Assembly: GCF_042477335.2 (NCBI RefSeq)
Contig: NC_091245.1
Location: forward strand, 28,716,501 to 28,780,500
Origin: Ovis canadensis
Lineage: Eukaryota; Chordata; Mammalia; Artiodactyla; Bovidae
Length of the DNA stretch: 64,000 nt
Reading direction: 5' to 3'
This document shows, one piece after another, positions 11,901 through 22,739 of the stretch (the first letter of the stretch is position 1; each line of letters begins with the position of its first letter). A program made the translations under genes and the position numbers. The notes under the pieces were generated by a model, which had not been told where the DNA came from, ran no database searches, and saw only the letters and a program-made list of their open reading frames with translations.

Positions 11901-13153
11901 CGTGACAACCCTCAGTGTAACCTCGGGACCAGCGTCCCCAGCTCCCTTGGGCCCTGAAGCTGTTGGAGGCTCGGGATGATCCCACCATTAGGTTAGTGGA
12001 GGAGACTGCCCAGCACTAAGCATCATGCAGGCGGGTAAGCTGAGTCTCTGAGCAATACAGTGACCCACAGTTCTCTGGGCTCCTGTTGCTGCTGCTCCAA
12101 AGCTTGGCTGCTCCTGAATGGCTCATACCTGAGGGAGCTGTTGGGTGCATAGGTGGGTCGGGCTCTGGCCTCCCTGCCAGGGACTTGCTGAGCTGTTTCA
12201 AGCACAACTTTTCCTTCTCTGGGACTTAATTTCTCCTCTTGTTAATCACGCCTATCCCTCACTTCCAAGGGGCCAGTCTGACCCCTCAGAGCTTCAGTTT
12301 CCCCATCTGGGAAGTGGGGGCATTGGTGTGATGCTGCCCTATCTGCGGCCTGGCCGCCCTCAAGCCTCCAAAGGATGACAGAAGCTTGTATGCTCAGCCT
12401 GCAGTCCCTGGGTCATCATTGCTCCTTCCCAGCAGCCTCCAGACCAGGTGTAGTTCCCTGATGCCTGGCTACCTGGTGGGGGAACATGAGGCAGTGGAGA
12501 GCAGAGGCCCCATCCTGGCAGCCCCTTCCTGTTATCCTGGACCTGAGGCCTATCAGCCCTGAACCTCTGAGAAAATATTTAGTCAGTAACCCAAGCCTTG
12601 GTCGCCTGCTTTCCCTGCAAATGTGCAGTTAATCACCTGGACACACTCTGCCCTTAGCCCAGCTTCAGGGACATGCTGCTGCCATGTGATAAGAGACAGT
12701 GGCTGCCACAGCGCCCTAATAGGGCCAGAGGGGCCTTTGGAATTTGTGCAGTCCAGCCCTTGACCTTGACTCTTTGAAGTCCAGGATGGCTTCAGAGCTT
12801 CCTGCACATTCTTGCCTGCATACCTGCAGGGGTGGGGAGCTCAGTCCATCCCGAAGTAGTCCCTTCTGTTTCAAGGGCTTGCCTATTTAGCAATCTGAGA
12901 TCAGCCCCTAGCTCCATTCCTGGTATCCCAGTCTTCTTGAGAGGCTCCAGCAAGCTAGCTCCCTCTCCCCAGGGCTCCTGCAGAGCTTTGGGGTTGGGGC
13001 CAAGGTCTCCCAAGCATCCTGTGCTCCCAGGCATACCTCGAGCACCTGCAGCCACCGTCAGAAATGAGGTAAGCAGACCTCTCCCTGTCCTGGCCCGAGC
13101 TCTGCACACACCGAGCTATACGTCATTGGCAAATAACCCAAATAAAGAAGTGT

Positions 13154-13376
13154 ATGTGTGTGCTCAGCCGCTCAGTTGCCTCCAACTCTTTGCAACCCCA
13201 TGGACTACAGCCTGCCATGCTCCTCTATCCATGGGATTTTCCAGGCAAGAATACTGGAGTGGATTGCCACGCCCTCCTCCAAGGAATCCTCCTAACCCAG
13301 GGATCAAATCCATGTCTCCTGTGGTTCCTGCATTAGCAGGCAGATTCTGCACCACTAAGCCACCTGGGAAGCCCCT
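13154..13376 (-). mobile_element. Bov-tA SINE, antisense, with target-site duplication
   Basis: It is a full-length copy read in reverse: CTCAGTTGCCTCCAACTCTT at the left to GCCACCTGGGAAGCCC at the right. A perfect 9-bp direct repeat AAGAAGTGT flanks it (13145-13153 and 13377-13385), marking the insertion target site. Confidence 0.92.
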
Positions 13377-13840
13377 AAGAAGTGTTTAAATCCCAACTGT
13401 GGGCCAGGTCCTGTGCTGGGCACTGGGGATACAGGGCCACCAACATGGTCCCTGCTGTGACAAGACAGTCGTCCAGTGAAGATGACCTCCGGCCCCAGCC
13501 CCACCCCCCATAGGGCCCCAACCTGGACTTGCCTTCTGTTCCTGTCCAGGCTGCCTGGCCACACCGGGGCTGCACCAGTGCTTTTCTGAAAGATTTCAAG
13601 CACAGCCAAAGAAGAAGAGAAGTAAAATAAGCCCCAGAGAAGAGTGGAGTGGACCCTCCTCTAGCTTAACCTTCAATTCAAGATGAAGCCTATTTCCTTC
13701 CTCTCTGTGCCTCTCCCCTCCCAAAGGCACACTGAAACCTGGCTGCCCCAGTTCTGCCTTGGCCCTCAGTCACCCACTAGACCCAAATCCAGCCCATGCC
13801 CCTGTGGGAGCTCAAGCATTACCCTGCTGCTGCAGGGACA

Positions 13841-14102
13841 GGACACAGGCCCTTGGCGGGAGGGAGCCCTGCACGGAGGCCGTTTCCTCCCTGGCCTCCA
13901 GGTGGCCCTTCTGCAGGATCCTGTCAGACAGGACACAGGCCCTTGGCGGGAGGGAGGCTTGCCCTGAGGCTGTTTCCTCACTGGCCTCCAGGTGGCCCTT
14001 CTGCAGGATCCTGTCAGACAGGACACAGGCCGTTGGCGGGAGGGAGCCCTGCACTGAGGCCATTTCTTCACTGGCATCCAGGTGGCCCTTCTGCAGGATC
14101 CT
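13841..14102. repeat. 90-bp tandem repeat, about 2.9 copies
   Basis: GGACACAGGC recurs at 13841, 13931 and 14021, a period of exactly 90. Copies differ by roughly 5-12 substitutions and no indels. The third copy loses homology after 14101. Because 90 is a multiple of three, open frames cross it on both strands with 30-residue repeats. These look like artefacts of the repeat, with no start context, splice sites or known protein. Confidence 0.95.
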
Positions 14103-16076
14103 GACGTATCACTGTTCCCAGGACCCCAGGAATAAATCAAAGAAGAGCTTTGGCTCCTCAGCCCCAAGGCTGGTGAGGGTTGGTACCTCCTGCCCGGTTC
14201 ACTTTCCGTTTGCGTTTTCCCCAGAGACACGATCACTTAGGAACCTCTAAATCCCTGGCAGGGCTGACGACCCAGGCAAGTATATAAATCGACACTTTTT
14301 AAAGCGTAAAGGTGCCCTCTGGATGGCGCAGAGGGGTGTGTGCCGGAGCTCCTCAGGCCACCCCCCAGCACCCGCACCGGGCTCCCCGCTCTGCCTGCCC
14401 TGACTCTCTTGGCAGCCTCGGGCGAGCCACCTCCCTGAGCCTCAGTCCCTTCCCCTGTAAAGGACGTTCCTTCCTTCACTTCCTTCCTCTGGAAAAAGGG
14501 GCCGTCGCACTTACCTTGCTGAGTGCTTGCCGGTGTCTCACAGCTCCATGGGAGCCATAAGGCATGGGCTGCGGTGGGTTTTCCGGTAGGGTGTGTGGAC
14601 AGGGCTCAGACTGGACCCAGGAGGCTGCGGCTCTCCCCTGCCAGTCATGACCTCTGTCACTTTGGACACATCACACCCCCACTGGGCCTCTCTCCTAGTT
14701 TTGAAGATGGGTTGGTCAGGCAGTTGACCTAACAAGTACTTGCTGTGGCCCTACTGTGTACAGGGTTCTATGCAGATAGGCCCATGTTTCCTCGCTCCCA
14801 TCTGTCTGTTCCACTGATGTATGTGACATAGGTTGAGCATCTCTGTGTGCCCGGCGCTGCCCGAGGAGCGGGGCACTCAGCACTGAGGACAGGGCAGGAC
14901 CTGCCCTCAGGGGGCGAATGTCCTAGTGGGAGCTTCCCGGTCCGTTCCTCCCCGGGCGCAGGCGGAAGGCAACGTCTCCGTACAAACCTGGCACATCCCC
15001 CCACCACTCCCTTGCCTGCAGGCCCTTTTCTCCATGCCCATGAGGCTGGACTAGGGGGTGTGGATGGAGGCTGAAAAGGGTTGCAGAAATGGAGTCTGTC
15101 TGGTCCTTTCTCCGTCTGTGAAGGCGGGGCTGGGGTGGAGCCGGGGATCTCAGGGGGCCCTCTCAGCCCTGAGGGTCTGGGTCACGGGGGACCACAAGGG
15201 CCATCAGGAACAGAGGGTGGAGAGGCGGGGGAGTCCCTGGAGGACAGATCCAGGTATGCGCCCACCATCAAGGGGACCCTGGGCACAAGGGGAGATCCTG
15301 AAACCCATTCACCCCACCTGGCAGGTGGAATTCAGGTTTAGGAGGGGGTCGATGCCATGGGCTCCTGTCCCAGCGGTGGAAATAGGGCAGCTGGGGCTGC
15401 AGTAGCAGAGCAGCAGGGGGCTGGGTCACCACCCCTACTACGGGCGCTCCTTCCTGCCCACCTGGGTCTGGCTGCCTAGGACTCAACCAAACCGGCTCCA
15501 TCTCGTATGGCTCTGGGCCTCCTGCCGGCTGCCTTGGGATCGAGGGACCCAGGAACAGGCAGCGGCCTGAATGTGAGTGTGGGGGAGTCACAGGGAGGGA
15601 TCCAGAAACTCTGAAGTGACCGGCAGAGAAGGCCTCCCCGTCACTTCCACTGTGGGGCATCTATGTGGCCAGCATGGCAGTAGACACACAATGTGAGAGA
15701 AGCTTGAAACCACTGGCCGGGGCCTGGCTTTCCACCACAGAAGAAAACAAACATTGACGCACGGGGCTGGGAGATTCCACTTTCCAACACAGGGTGATCT
15801 GAGTTGACACCACACCCTCCACCAACCCACTCCAAACACATATAAGTGCTGCATAAAATATTACTCGGGGAAAAGCCCAACTGGCTGCCCTCCCCAAAAC
15901 CTCTTCCCACTGACCTCCTCTAGGCCTGCTTCTCAGCCCTCTTCTGCATCTTGGGCAAGTCCCCTTGGGCCCCTAGACCACAGAGAATCCGACAGGAGTG
16001 AGGAAGGAGGAAGCACACGTGGGAGGATAGGGAGAGAGAAGAGAGCCTCCTCATCTGGGGTCAGACCTCACAGCTT

Positions 16077-16260
16077 AAAGAGAGGGAACGAGAACCTGGA
16101 GGAAAAACAGAAGCAAAGGCAGTGAATTTGGAGGAGTGGAGAAAGGGAGGAGGGAGAGAAATGGAGGAGGAGGGAGGGAAAGGACGCTGAGGAGAAACGG
16201 GAAGACAAGGAAAGGGGGTGGGGAGGACACAGGAAAGGAGACGGGGGCCAGAGGGCCCCT
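16077..16260 (+). repeat. Purine-rich (G/A) low-complexity tract
   Basis: About 180 bases are dominated by G and A on the plus strand, for example GGAGAAAGGGAGGAGGGAGA, with few pyrimidine breaks. Such tracts can form triplex or G-quadruplex DNA. It lies 2.7 kb downstream of the GLIS1 poly(A) signal. No gene is visible. Confidence 0.75.
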
Positions 16261-17039
16261 GATGGAGACAGAGGCCAGGCGACGCGGAGGAGGCCGGTCT
16301 CAGCGTGGCCTGGACAAAGGTCTGCGTGGCTGGGGGTGGGGGGCAGTGCGGTCGCCGTCTCTGCAGGCCTGTGGGTCTGCACTCTGGGCTCTTCTTAGGG
16401 GAATCCCTGGGCTAACTCAGCTCCATTGCCCAGAGGGGCTCCCCAGATGGAGCACCACGCCCTCCATCTGACCCTGGTCCTCCTGGGGGTGTTGGTGGGC
16501 AGCAAGTGTGCCTCCTCGTAGGGGCAGTAATCCCCATGCCCTCAGTGCCCCTCTGAGGCCGAGTCCCTGGCACAGGGGCAGAGCTCAGGAGGGGCACGGA
16601 TCATGGTGTTTTCTAGATAAAGGAGGCAGAGAGCCCTGGCCAGGGCGGGGCTCAGGTCCGGTCTCCCAGCGGACGCTGCCCTGGGGTCCCGCCTGCTGCT
16701 GTGCACTTAGAACTGGAGGGAACCTGTGGCCTCAGGGCATCAGGACAGAGGGTCCCCCTGATGACGCCAGGAGGAGGATCAGAGGCTCCGAGGAGACCCC
16801 AGCAGGGCAGAGGAGCAATCCCTGTTCAGGGTTGCTCACGGAAGCTGTGACCTACGGAGCCCCGTGGCGACCGGCTCTGGGCCCCTGCCTCTGGGCCCCC
16901 GCCTGGTCTCCAGTCCGGTTCTCTCTCTCTGCCCTTTGTTTCTCCTGCCTTTGTCTCCTTTTCTTCTCTCTCCATCTCTCTGAAATTAAATGGGATCCAA
17001 CTGCCGGCTCCCTGTGTGTTCTCCCGCTCACGGCTCAGC

Positions 17040-17165
17040 CCTTTTCATTCTGAATAGAAATATGTTCTCATCATACAGTTTAATTCTGCTTATCTGGAGT
17101 GGATTAAGTGCTCACAATGACAAGCAGTATTGATTCCTGAGCATCCCTTTTGCCACCTAATTAGT
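17040..17165. promoter_or_regulatory. A+T-rich islet, candidate conserved non-coding element
   Basis: About 125 bases of unique A+T-rich sequence stand out from GC-rich surroundings and match no repeat I know. TAATTAG (17159-17165), a homeodomain-type core, and CTTATCTGGA (GATA-like in reverse) are present. Conservation could not be tested. Confidence 0.3.
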
Positions 17166-17374
17166 TCCACAAGCCCAGTGGGGGATGGGACGAGGGGGTG
17201 AGGGGAGCCTGGGTGGGAGTCAGGAGCCCTGGGTCCCCATCACACATGCCAATGTCATGAGTGACATCGGGCCCATTGCTCCCTGTGCGGGGCTTGGACT
17301 GGACTGCCCTCTGGGAGGCTGAGGCCAGGAGAGGAGGTGGGGGCCAGGTCACCCCGAGTCTTCGAGGGGTCAGA

Positions 17375-17520
17375 AGGGTGAGAGAATGTGCTCTGGGGCC
17401 TGAGGCCTGGGTCTGGATCCCAGCTCAACATCTGCTGGCTTTACTGTGAGGACAAGTGGCTTGACTTCACCGTCCCTCAGTCTCTGCATCTGTAAAACGG
17501 GAGGAACTGTCAGTCTGGCT
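17375..17520 (+). repeat. MIR SINE
   Basis: GGGTCTGGATCCCAGCTCAA, then GTCTCTGCATCTGTAAAACG gives the MIR layout (tRNA-like head, core, tail) in sense orientation. Confidence 0.65.
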
Positions 17521-18938
17521 GTGGCAGGAAACACATGGCCCTTGCAGTCTGGGGCACCTGAGGAGGGTCCAACGGAGGGTGGCACGCAAGGCTGTGAGCC
17601 GGCTGTCAGGCAAACAAGTCAGGACAGTGCAGCGTCCTGGCTTCCCTAAGAGTGGGACTGATTCCAGCGCCAGCCCTTGACTGAAGGGGAGAATGTGGGC
17701 CGTGTGAGAAGGCCCTTGACCTTCACAGGAAGACACTGGTCTCAGGGGCACACCCTCCCCCTCCCTGCCATGCTAGGCTCCTTATGGGGTGCGGACAGCC
17801 AGGAACCAGCGGCAAGGAAGCCCCAGAGATAGGTCGGGCCTGGACAAGGGCAGGCAGAGCGTCCATCTGGTGTGAATGAGCTGACCCAGGAAGCACACGC
17901 AGGCCAGCGCAGAGCAGCCGTCACAAGCCCCCATAGATTATGGGGCGGGATTGGCCAAGCATCACGGGTTCTGCCCCACTTGGTTGGGTGGACCCTCTGA
18001 ATCCTAGTTACCTCTCTTCTTAATAAAGAAGAGGTTGACTGGATCTTTGCATCTTGCTTTGCCTAAACTAACCATGCAGTACAAAAGGATGGTGTCCTTT
18101 TGACCTGGGTTTAGATCCCAGCTGTTCCTCTCACCTAACCTGGGACAGAAAGACCCTCCACAGGGCTGTTTCCCAGAGCACGGGTGCTGTGGGGTGGAGG
18201 AGAGCCCTGCACACAGTGGGTGCTCAGCAAACATGACCTTTGCTTCACTTCACTTCAGCAGTGACAAGGCAAAAATTTTCCTTGAGGGTTTTTCTAAACC
18301 AGGTGACCTTCAGGGTGATGTGGTGAGACACAGGACACTGTTCAGACACGTGCACAGGGCCGGGCTGTGGGAGGGAGGGAGGCAGGCAGGGGAGGGCGGC
18401 AGCCTTGTGGGAAGGGAACCTTGGTGTGCTCACAGCTGGCCTCCTCTCCCCATCCTCCCGAGCTACTCAGGGTGTGCGGGGCTCTGCGTACAAAGGAGGT
18501 TCTCCGCACTTCCATCTTCAGGGGCCCTGCCTCTCTGCCCCTTGCCTGCCGAGGCTGTCCGGGCTCTGTCCCTGGAAGGCCTCGCCTGTTTACCCAAAGC
18601 CAGCTTCAGAAGTGAAGTGTGTTTTTCCACCAACCGAGGAGTCAATGCTGAGAGCAAAGGTCTGGGTCATATTGGAATTCCAATTTCAGTCCCAGCCTTG
18701 GTCTGCTTGCCTGCCAGCGGGCAAGAGCTTTTGCCTTTCATTGACGTCCTGGGACCAGCGCTGGTGCCCGTAAGGCCCACAGCACGTGGCGGGACCATGT
18801 GACAGGGTTCCCACCGACGGAAGCCAGGGGCCAAGCGGGGCTCCGCACCCTACCCGGTGACGCCCTCGTCCACCACTCTCCTGTGGTCTCAGCCTCTAGG
18901 CTGAATCACAAAGCAGCCCCCAAGTCTCATTTCCAGTT

Positions 18939-18944
18939 TTTAAT
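18939..18944 (-). terminator. GLIS1: Poly(A) signal ATTAAA for GLIS1
   Basis: On the minus strand the sequence reads GCATTAAAAACTGG. ATTAAA is the commonest variant of AATAAA. It lies 323 nt past the stop codon, and I see no AATAAA nearer the stop in this strand. Confidence 0.7.
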
Positions 18945-19007
18945 GCTTTTCTTGTAAAACCAAAAATATAAAACTGGCAGGGAGTGGAAAACAAGTTCTG
19001 TACAATT

Positions 19008-19015
19008 TATATACA
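19008..19015 (-). promoter_or_regulatory. Pumilio-type element UGUAUAUA in GLIS1 3'UTR
   Basis: The minus strand reads TGTATATA, an exact match to the Pumilio consensus UGUANAUA, about 65 nt upstream of the poly(A) signal. PUM1/2 bind such sites and usually promote mRNA decay or translational repression. Function here is inferred from the motif and its position. Confidence 0.45.
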
Positions 19016-19266
19016 CGAGGTCTGTGATTTCAAAACCACTGGGGAGACAAGAGGAGAGACGCAGTCAAGGGATGTCACAGGTCACGCATCCTGACGGGCA
19101 CCTCTGAGCGCCTGGCTGGGGCTTAGAGGCTCGCTCGTGGCCAGACCCAGCTGCGTTCTGGGGAGCAGTGGCCTGGTTGCTCCAGCTGGCTGCCCCGAAG
19201 GTGGGAACAGCCGGCAGGTGGGCAGGGTAGCATCGGCGGTGGCAGGTGGGCAGGTGTGGGCGGCAT

Positions 19267-19424
19267 TCAGGTGTCTGTGTAGATGGAGGGGATGTGACTC
19301 AGGCAGTGGTCGAAAGCCCCGTTAGGGAAGAAGCCGCAGTCCTCGGGGCCGCTGGACACGACGTCCTCGGATGACTGTGGTGGCAGCGTGGTGGGACCCG
19401 GGGCCTCGGCCAGGGCCTCGTAGC
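19267..19424 (-). CDS. GLIS1: GLIS1 last coding exon, C-terminus and stop
   Basis: The coding part of the terminal exon is 158 nt: two bases completing Gly, 51 further codons and a TGA at 19269-19267. It begins YEALAEAPGPTTLP, continues SSEDVVSSGPEDCGFFPNG and ends SHIPSIYTDT. The acceptor is CACATCCACAG. The acidic and aromatic pattern (EDVV, PEDCGFF, FDHCL) resembles a transactivation domain and matches the end of GLIS1 as I remember it. Changes from human are conservative and lie mostly in the proline-rich start. The exon continues into the 3'UTR. Confidence 0.96.
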
Positions 19425-20310
19425 CTGTGGATGTGGGGGACGGGGTCCAGGCTGGAGAACTCGCACCAGTCCACGTGTGAGCGAACAGAACACACCCGTC
19501 CGTGTTCCCCCGCTCCCGCCCACCCCCAGTGCACCTTTGATCAGGTTCACACCTGCCTGTGGTGCACGTGTGTGACACGCGTCCACTCACAGAGTAGACT
19601 GTACTTGAACACACAACCACACACCTGCACACAAGCACCTTCATACGAAATGGCCCAAACTTGCTAATACACAACCGTGCACACACGTGTGCACACACAC
19701 TAAGAAGGGGTCACAGGAGGAGGACACGTGTGCACAGACAGGGTGGGAATGTCAGCACAAGCGCGACGTGGAGCACACGTGCCAGGGAGTTCCTTACACA
19801 CACAGGGGGCCCACGCTGCCAGAAGCCCCCGTGCTGACCCTACACGCACATGCACACACGTGCCCACACAGACTTGCCCCACACACACGTGTAGGAGGAA
19901 GACATGTGCAGACCTGGGAGCACGTGTGTGTGAGCAGGGACACACAGGCTCACACGCAGATGACCCACAGGTTTGTGTGTGCTCAGCTGTGCCTTGGTGC
20001 CCATCCCTCCACCCCCTGCTGCACGCCCACAGCTGCCCAAAGGGCCTTGGGACCGGGTACCAGTCTCCCCTTTGTCTGGTGCCCCCCATCCTGCCCAGTC
20101 CTTGTAGCTTCCAGATGGATCTGAACCCTGAGGCTGATCTGGGAATTCCTGTACCCCACTGCCGATGCTCTTCCTCCGAGCAGGCCCTGTGGTCTGGGCC
20201 CGACTCCACCTGGACTGTGTGCAGCCCTCCCCTCTCCCTGGGTTCTCCATCCCGACATGCGCAAAGCACACAGCACAGGGATGGAAAGGAGGCACGCAGG
20301 GGAGGCTTAC
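19425..20310 (-). other. GLIS1: GLIS1 last intron, with CACGTG-rich CA/TG region
   Basis: The intron is 886 bases, GTAAGC to CACATCCACAG. Its central part, 19460-19990, is a decayed CA/TG-rich sequence holding eight CACGTG palindromes. No other repeat is obvious. Confidence 0.85.
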
Positions 20311-20478
20311 CTGGGGCAGGTAAAGGTGCGCTTAGGCCATGATAGCCATTGGGCCGCAGGGGGTTGAAACCATGGGCCTCCCCCGCCAGTCCGTCCCCAC
20401 TGGCTGCCTGCTCGGCCGACCGGTAGCAGTCACCGTAGGGGAAGCAATTCTGGATGGAGTGGAAGCTGCCCTGGTAGC
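20311..20478 (-). CDS. GLIS1: GLIS1 coding exon, penultimate
   Basis: This 168-nt exon encodes GYQGSFHSIQNCFPYGDCYR, then an alanine/glycine-rich stretch, then HGFNPLRPNGYHGLS and PLPAP with a split Gly. The acceptor is CCCCTGCAG before GC; the donor is CCAG followed by GTAAGC. Phase 1 at both ends allows in-frame skipping. The aromatic SFHSIQ-CFPYGDCYR block is one of the more GLIS1-specific parts of the tail. Its frame stays open through the donor to a stop near 19700, so intron retention would give a different C-terminus of about 200 residues. No sequence evidence shows that this is used. Confidence 0.95.
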
Positions 20479-21048
20479 CTGCAGGGGGAGGCGGCAGGGG
20501 CTGCACTCAGAGGGAAAAGGCCCAGAGAGGGAGGAGGGGGCCGTCCCCGCTGTGCAGCTCAGCCTCCCACACTGGCCCATTGGCCTGGTGGGTGTGAATG
20601 GGAGGAGAGAGCCCCAGGCCACAGGAGGTGCCGGGGTCCTACGCTGGAGCGAGCTGGGTAAAGCACTGCCCCCTGGCTGCACCTGCCAGCAGAGCTTGGA
20701 GGGCAGGGACTCTGGGTCCTCCATGCCCTTCTAAGATGCCCCATCACTCATACAGAGCCAGCCACCCACCCCAGCCACTGCTCCCCATGATGTTCCCTTT
20801 GATGCCTGGTGGATGGGACAAACTCTTCTCTACCCCTCATGACAAATTTGCTCCCGGAAGAGACCCCCAGTGAGGCAAACCGGGTCACCTGTCTCTCACC
20901 TTCTCCCAGTGTGGCCCTCAGTGCCAGCCATCATTCCAGGTGCCTGACTGCCACCCCGTGGGCCAGTGTCTCCTTCCTCTCACGCAGCCCGAGTGGGAGT
21001 CACTGGGTATATCTGGAAAGGGCCCCCTCCATCCCGGCCAGAGCTTAC
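20479..21048 (-). other. GLIS1: GLIS1 intron between proline-rich and penultimate exons
   Basis: This 570-base intron runs GTAAGC to CCCTGCAG. It is unique GC-rich sequence and I see no repeat or alternative exon in it. Confidence 0.85.
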
Positions 21049-21227
21049 CTTGAGGGCTGGGCAGAGGCTGGGGTGGAGGACTCTGAAAGGGCGGGTAGGG
21101 TGGCTTGCTGGGGAGCGTGGGAAAGGGCTGGCCCCCCGGAGAATGGCTCTGGGAGGATGGTGGCAGTGGGGGTGGCCCAAGCCCCTTCAGTGGACTGACC
21201 ATGGGCGAGAGGAGGCCAGGTCCCAAC
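21049..21227 (-). CDS. GLIS1: GLIS1 coding exon, proline-rich segment
   Basis: This 179-nt exon encodes about 60 residues, running LGPGLLSPMVSPLKGLG, then PPPLPPSSQSHSPGGQPF, and ending LPSPQ with a split Gly. The acceptor is a strong pyrimidine tract ending CTTCTCTCCAG; the donor is GTAAGC. Entry phase 2 and exit phase 1 join the flanking exons. Proline makes up roughly a third of the residues, with repeated PPP and SPP motifs. GLIS-family C-termini act in transactivation, so an activation role for this part is a family-based inference. It has no stops or frameshifts. Confidence 0.95.
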
Positions 21228-22739
21228 CTGGAGAGAAGAGAGACAGCCAAGGTTCATAGACGTTGTCCAAGTTAGTCCCAGACACACAGCACTGACCTCA
21301 TGGGTTCTCGTGAAGGTAAAATTAAATAAAGCAATGTAGACACAGCACCCGGTATGATGTCAGAAACCTTCTTAGCCACTCCACGAATCCTCAGCATCAT
21401 CATCAAGATAAAGGGAAGGAAAACTGGCAGTTAGGCCTGTTGTCCAAGCTGGCCTTTAGTCTCCTGCACGGTGTACTTTTAGGGGTTTTCTGCCTACATC
21501 TCTCGGCATCTCTCCTCCACTTGCATACATCCTGTGATGGGGGACTCACCACCTTCCTTTGCACAGAGCCTAAAGGACACTCACATTCTGAAATAAGGCC
21601 ACACTGGCTAACAGTTGTTAGCCCTGAGCCCAGCTGAGCCCCGGCAGGATGGCTGACCAGGCTGCACAATGCTGGACACCAGGTCCCTTCCTTGTGCCGC
21701 CTTCCTGCGCCCTTGAGGTCTGCTCACACGAACCACAATGACCCTGGGGTCGGGGGACTGGGCTGAAGGCTCACCGCCTCGGAACTGTTTGTGTGCAATC
21801 ACTGCAGAAAGACGGAGAGTGTGGAGGTTCAGAGTCTTTACTTTCTTCTTTTCATTAATGGCTATGTTGGACTGTTCATGTTAGAATACCACATATGCTC
21901 ACTGTCATAGCTCCATGTAACCTCTCCAGGCTAGCCATGCTGTCCGTGCCCACCCTCTAAGACTCGAGGAAGCATGACAGATCAGTGTCTTTCTCAAAAC
22001 AGAGGACGAGATCTGGGGAGAGGTCGGTGGTCTCCACATCTGTGGCTCTGCAGGGCCCCCATCTGCTCTCTCTAACATGGGCCTCCTGCCATCACTGCCC
22101 CGTGATGACACTGCCATCTTTCCAGTGTCTGGGATGCACACCCCTGTGAGTGCGCTGAAGACAGCAGAAGAGGGCTTCCGCATCGGGACCCTGGTCCCCA
22201 GGCCAGGATCTGAGACACTGGAGGTACAGGCCAGCCTCCTGAAGTTAATGAAATGATCCTCTTCCAGGCTCCATGAGTTAACCACCACTATCACCATCAT
22301 TAATATTTCTAAGCCTGTTCTCATAGGGTCATCAAGTGGGTCTACAACTGTGCTCTATAAACTGTGGAGGGTGGTGTACAAGCCAGGTGTCCTCAAAACC
22401 AGTTCTCTGGGCTGAGGCTGAGCCCAGGCGTGGCCAGGAGGGTGGCTCCTCCTCCGTCCAGCCTGCTGCGTGGTACCCTCCTGTCTTATGCCAACCCCAT
22501 CGTGGCACCCATACTCCAGCCTTTCCCCTACTTCCTGTCCATCCCCTCTGTTGGGAGAGACCCCATGTGGAGGGCCAGGCCTGGTCTTCTCAGTCACTCC
22601 CTGCTCAGCACCAAGTCTGGCACACAGCAAACAGCTGATAAATACAAACAAATGGGTTTCTGAATCACTCAACTACAAAATCCAGAGATTAACAGCACTG
22701 CAGACTTAAGGAGAACCAGATCTGAAGGGGAAAAAACAT

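Larger units (their letters stand above)
14110..18919. other. Intergenic region downstream of GLIS1; no gene seen
   Basis: The region is GC-rich unique sequence with scattered MIR-like pieces (for example 14385-14480 and 17375-17520) and the purine tract at 16.1 kb. Long open frames occur on both strands, as expected in GC-rich DNA, but none matches a known protein or shows splice-consistent exons. An A+T-rich islet at 17040-17165 is noted separately. Confidence 0.6.
18920..19266 (-). other. GLIS1: GLIS1 predicted 3'UTR
   Basis: About 347 nt run from the TGA to an expected cleavage site some 20 nt past the ATTAAA signal. The last 100 nt are A+T-rich in an otherwise GC-rich neighbourhood, which is typical of a conserved UTR end. 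The exact cleavage site is not visible and a longer alternative UTR is possible. Confidence 0.7.

Noticed and set aside
13841-14102. CRISPR array
   Set aside because: Copies are contiguous 90-bp units without spacers, in a mammalian genome.
13759-14250. Repeat protein encoded by the 90-bp repeats
   Set aside because: Both strands are open through the repeat, so openness reflects the period being a multiple of three. No start context or homology was seen.
18194-18802. 202-codon frame just downstream of GLIS1
   Set aside because: Considered as an exon of a neighbouring gene, but there is no similarity to a DM-domain or other known protein and no clear splice sites.
19700-20506. 268-codon minus-strand open frame
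   Set aside because: It is the GLIS1 penultimate exon plus read-through into both introns. The ATG is intronic and splice sites at 20311 and 20478 explain the conserved part.
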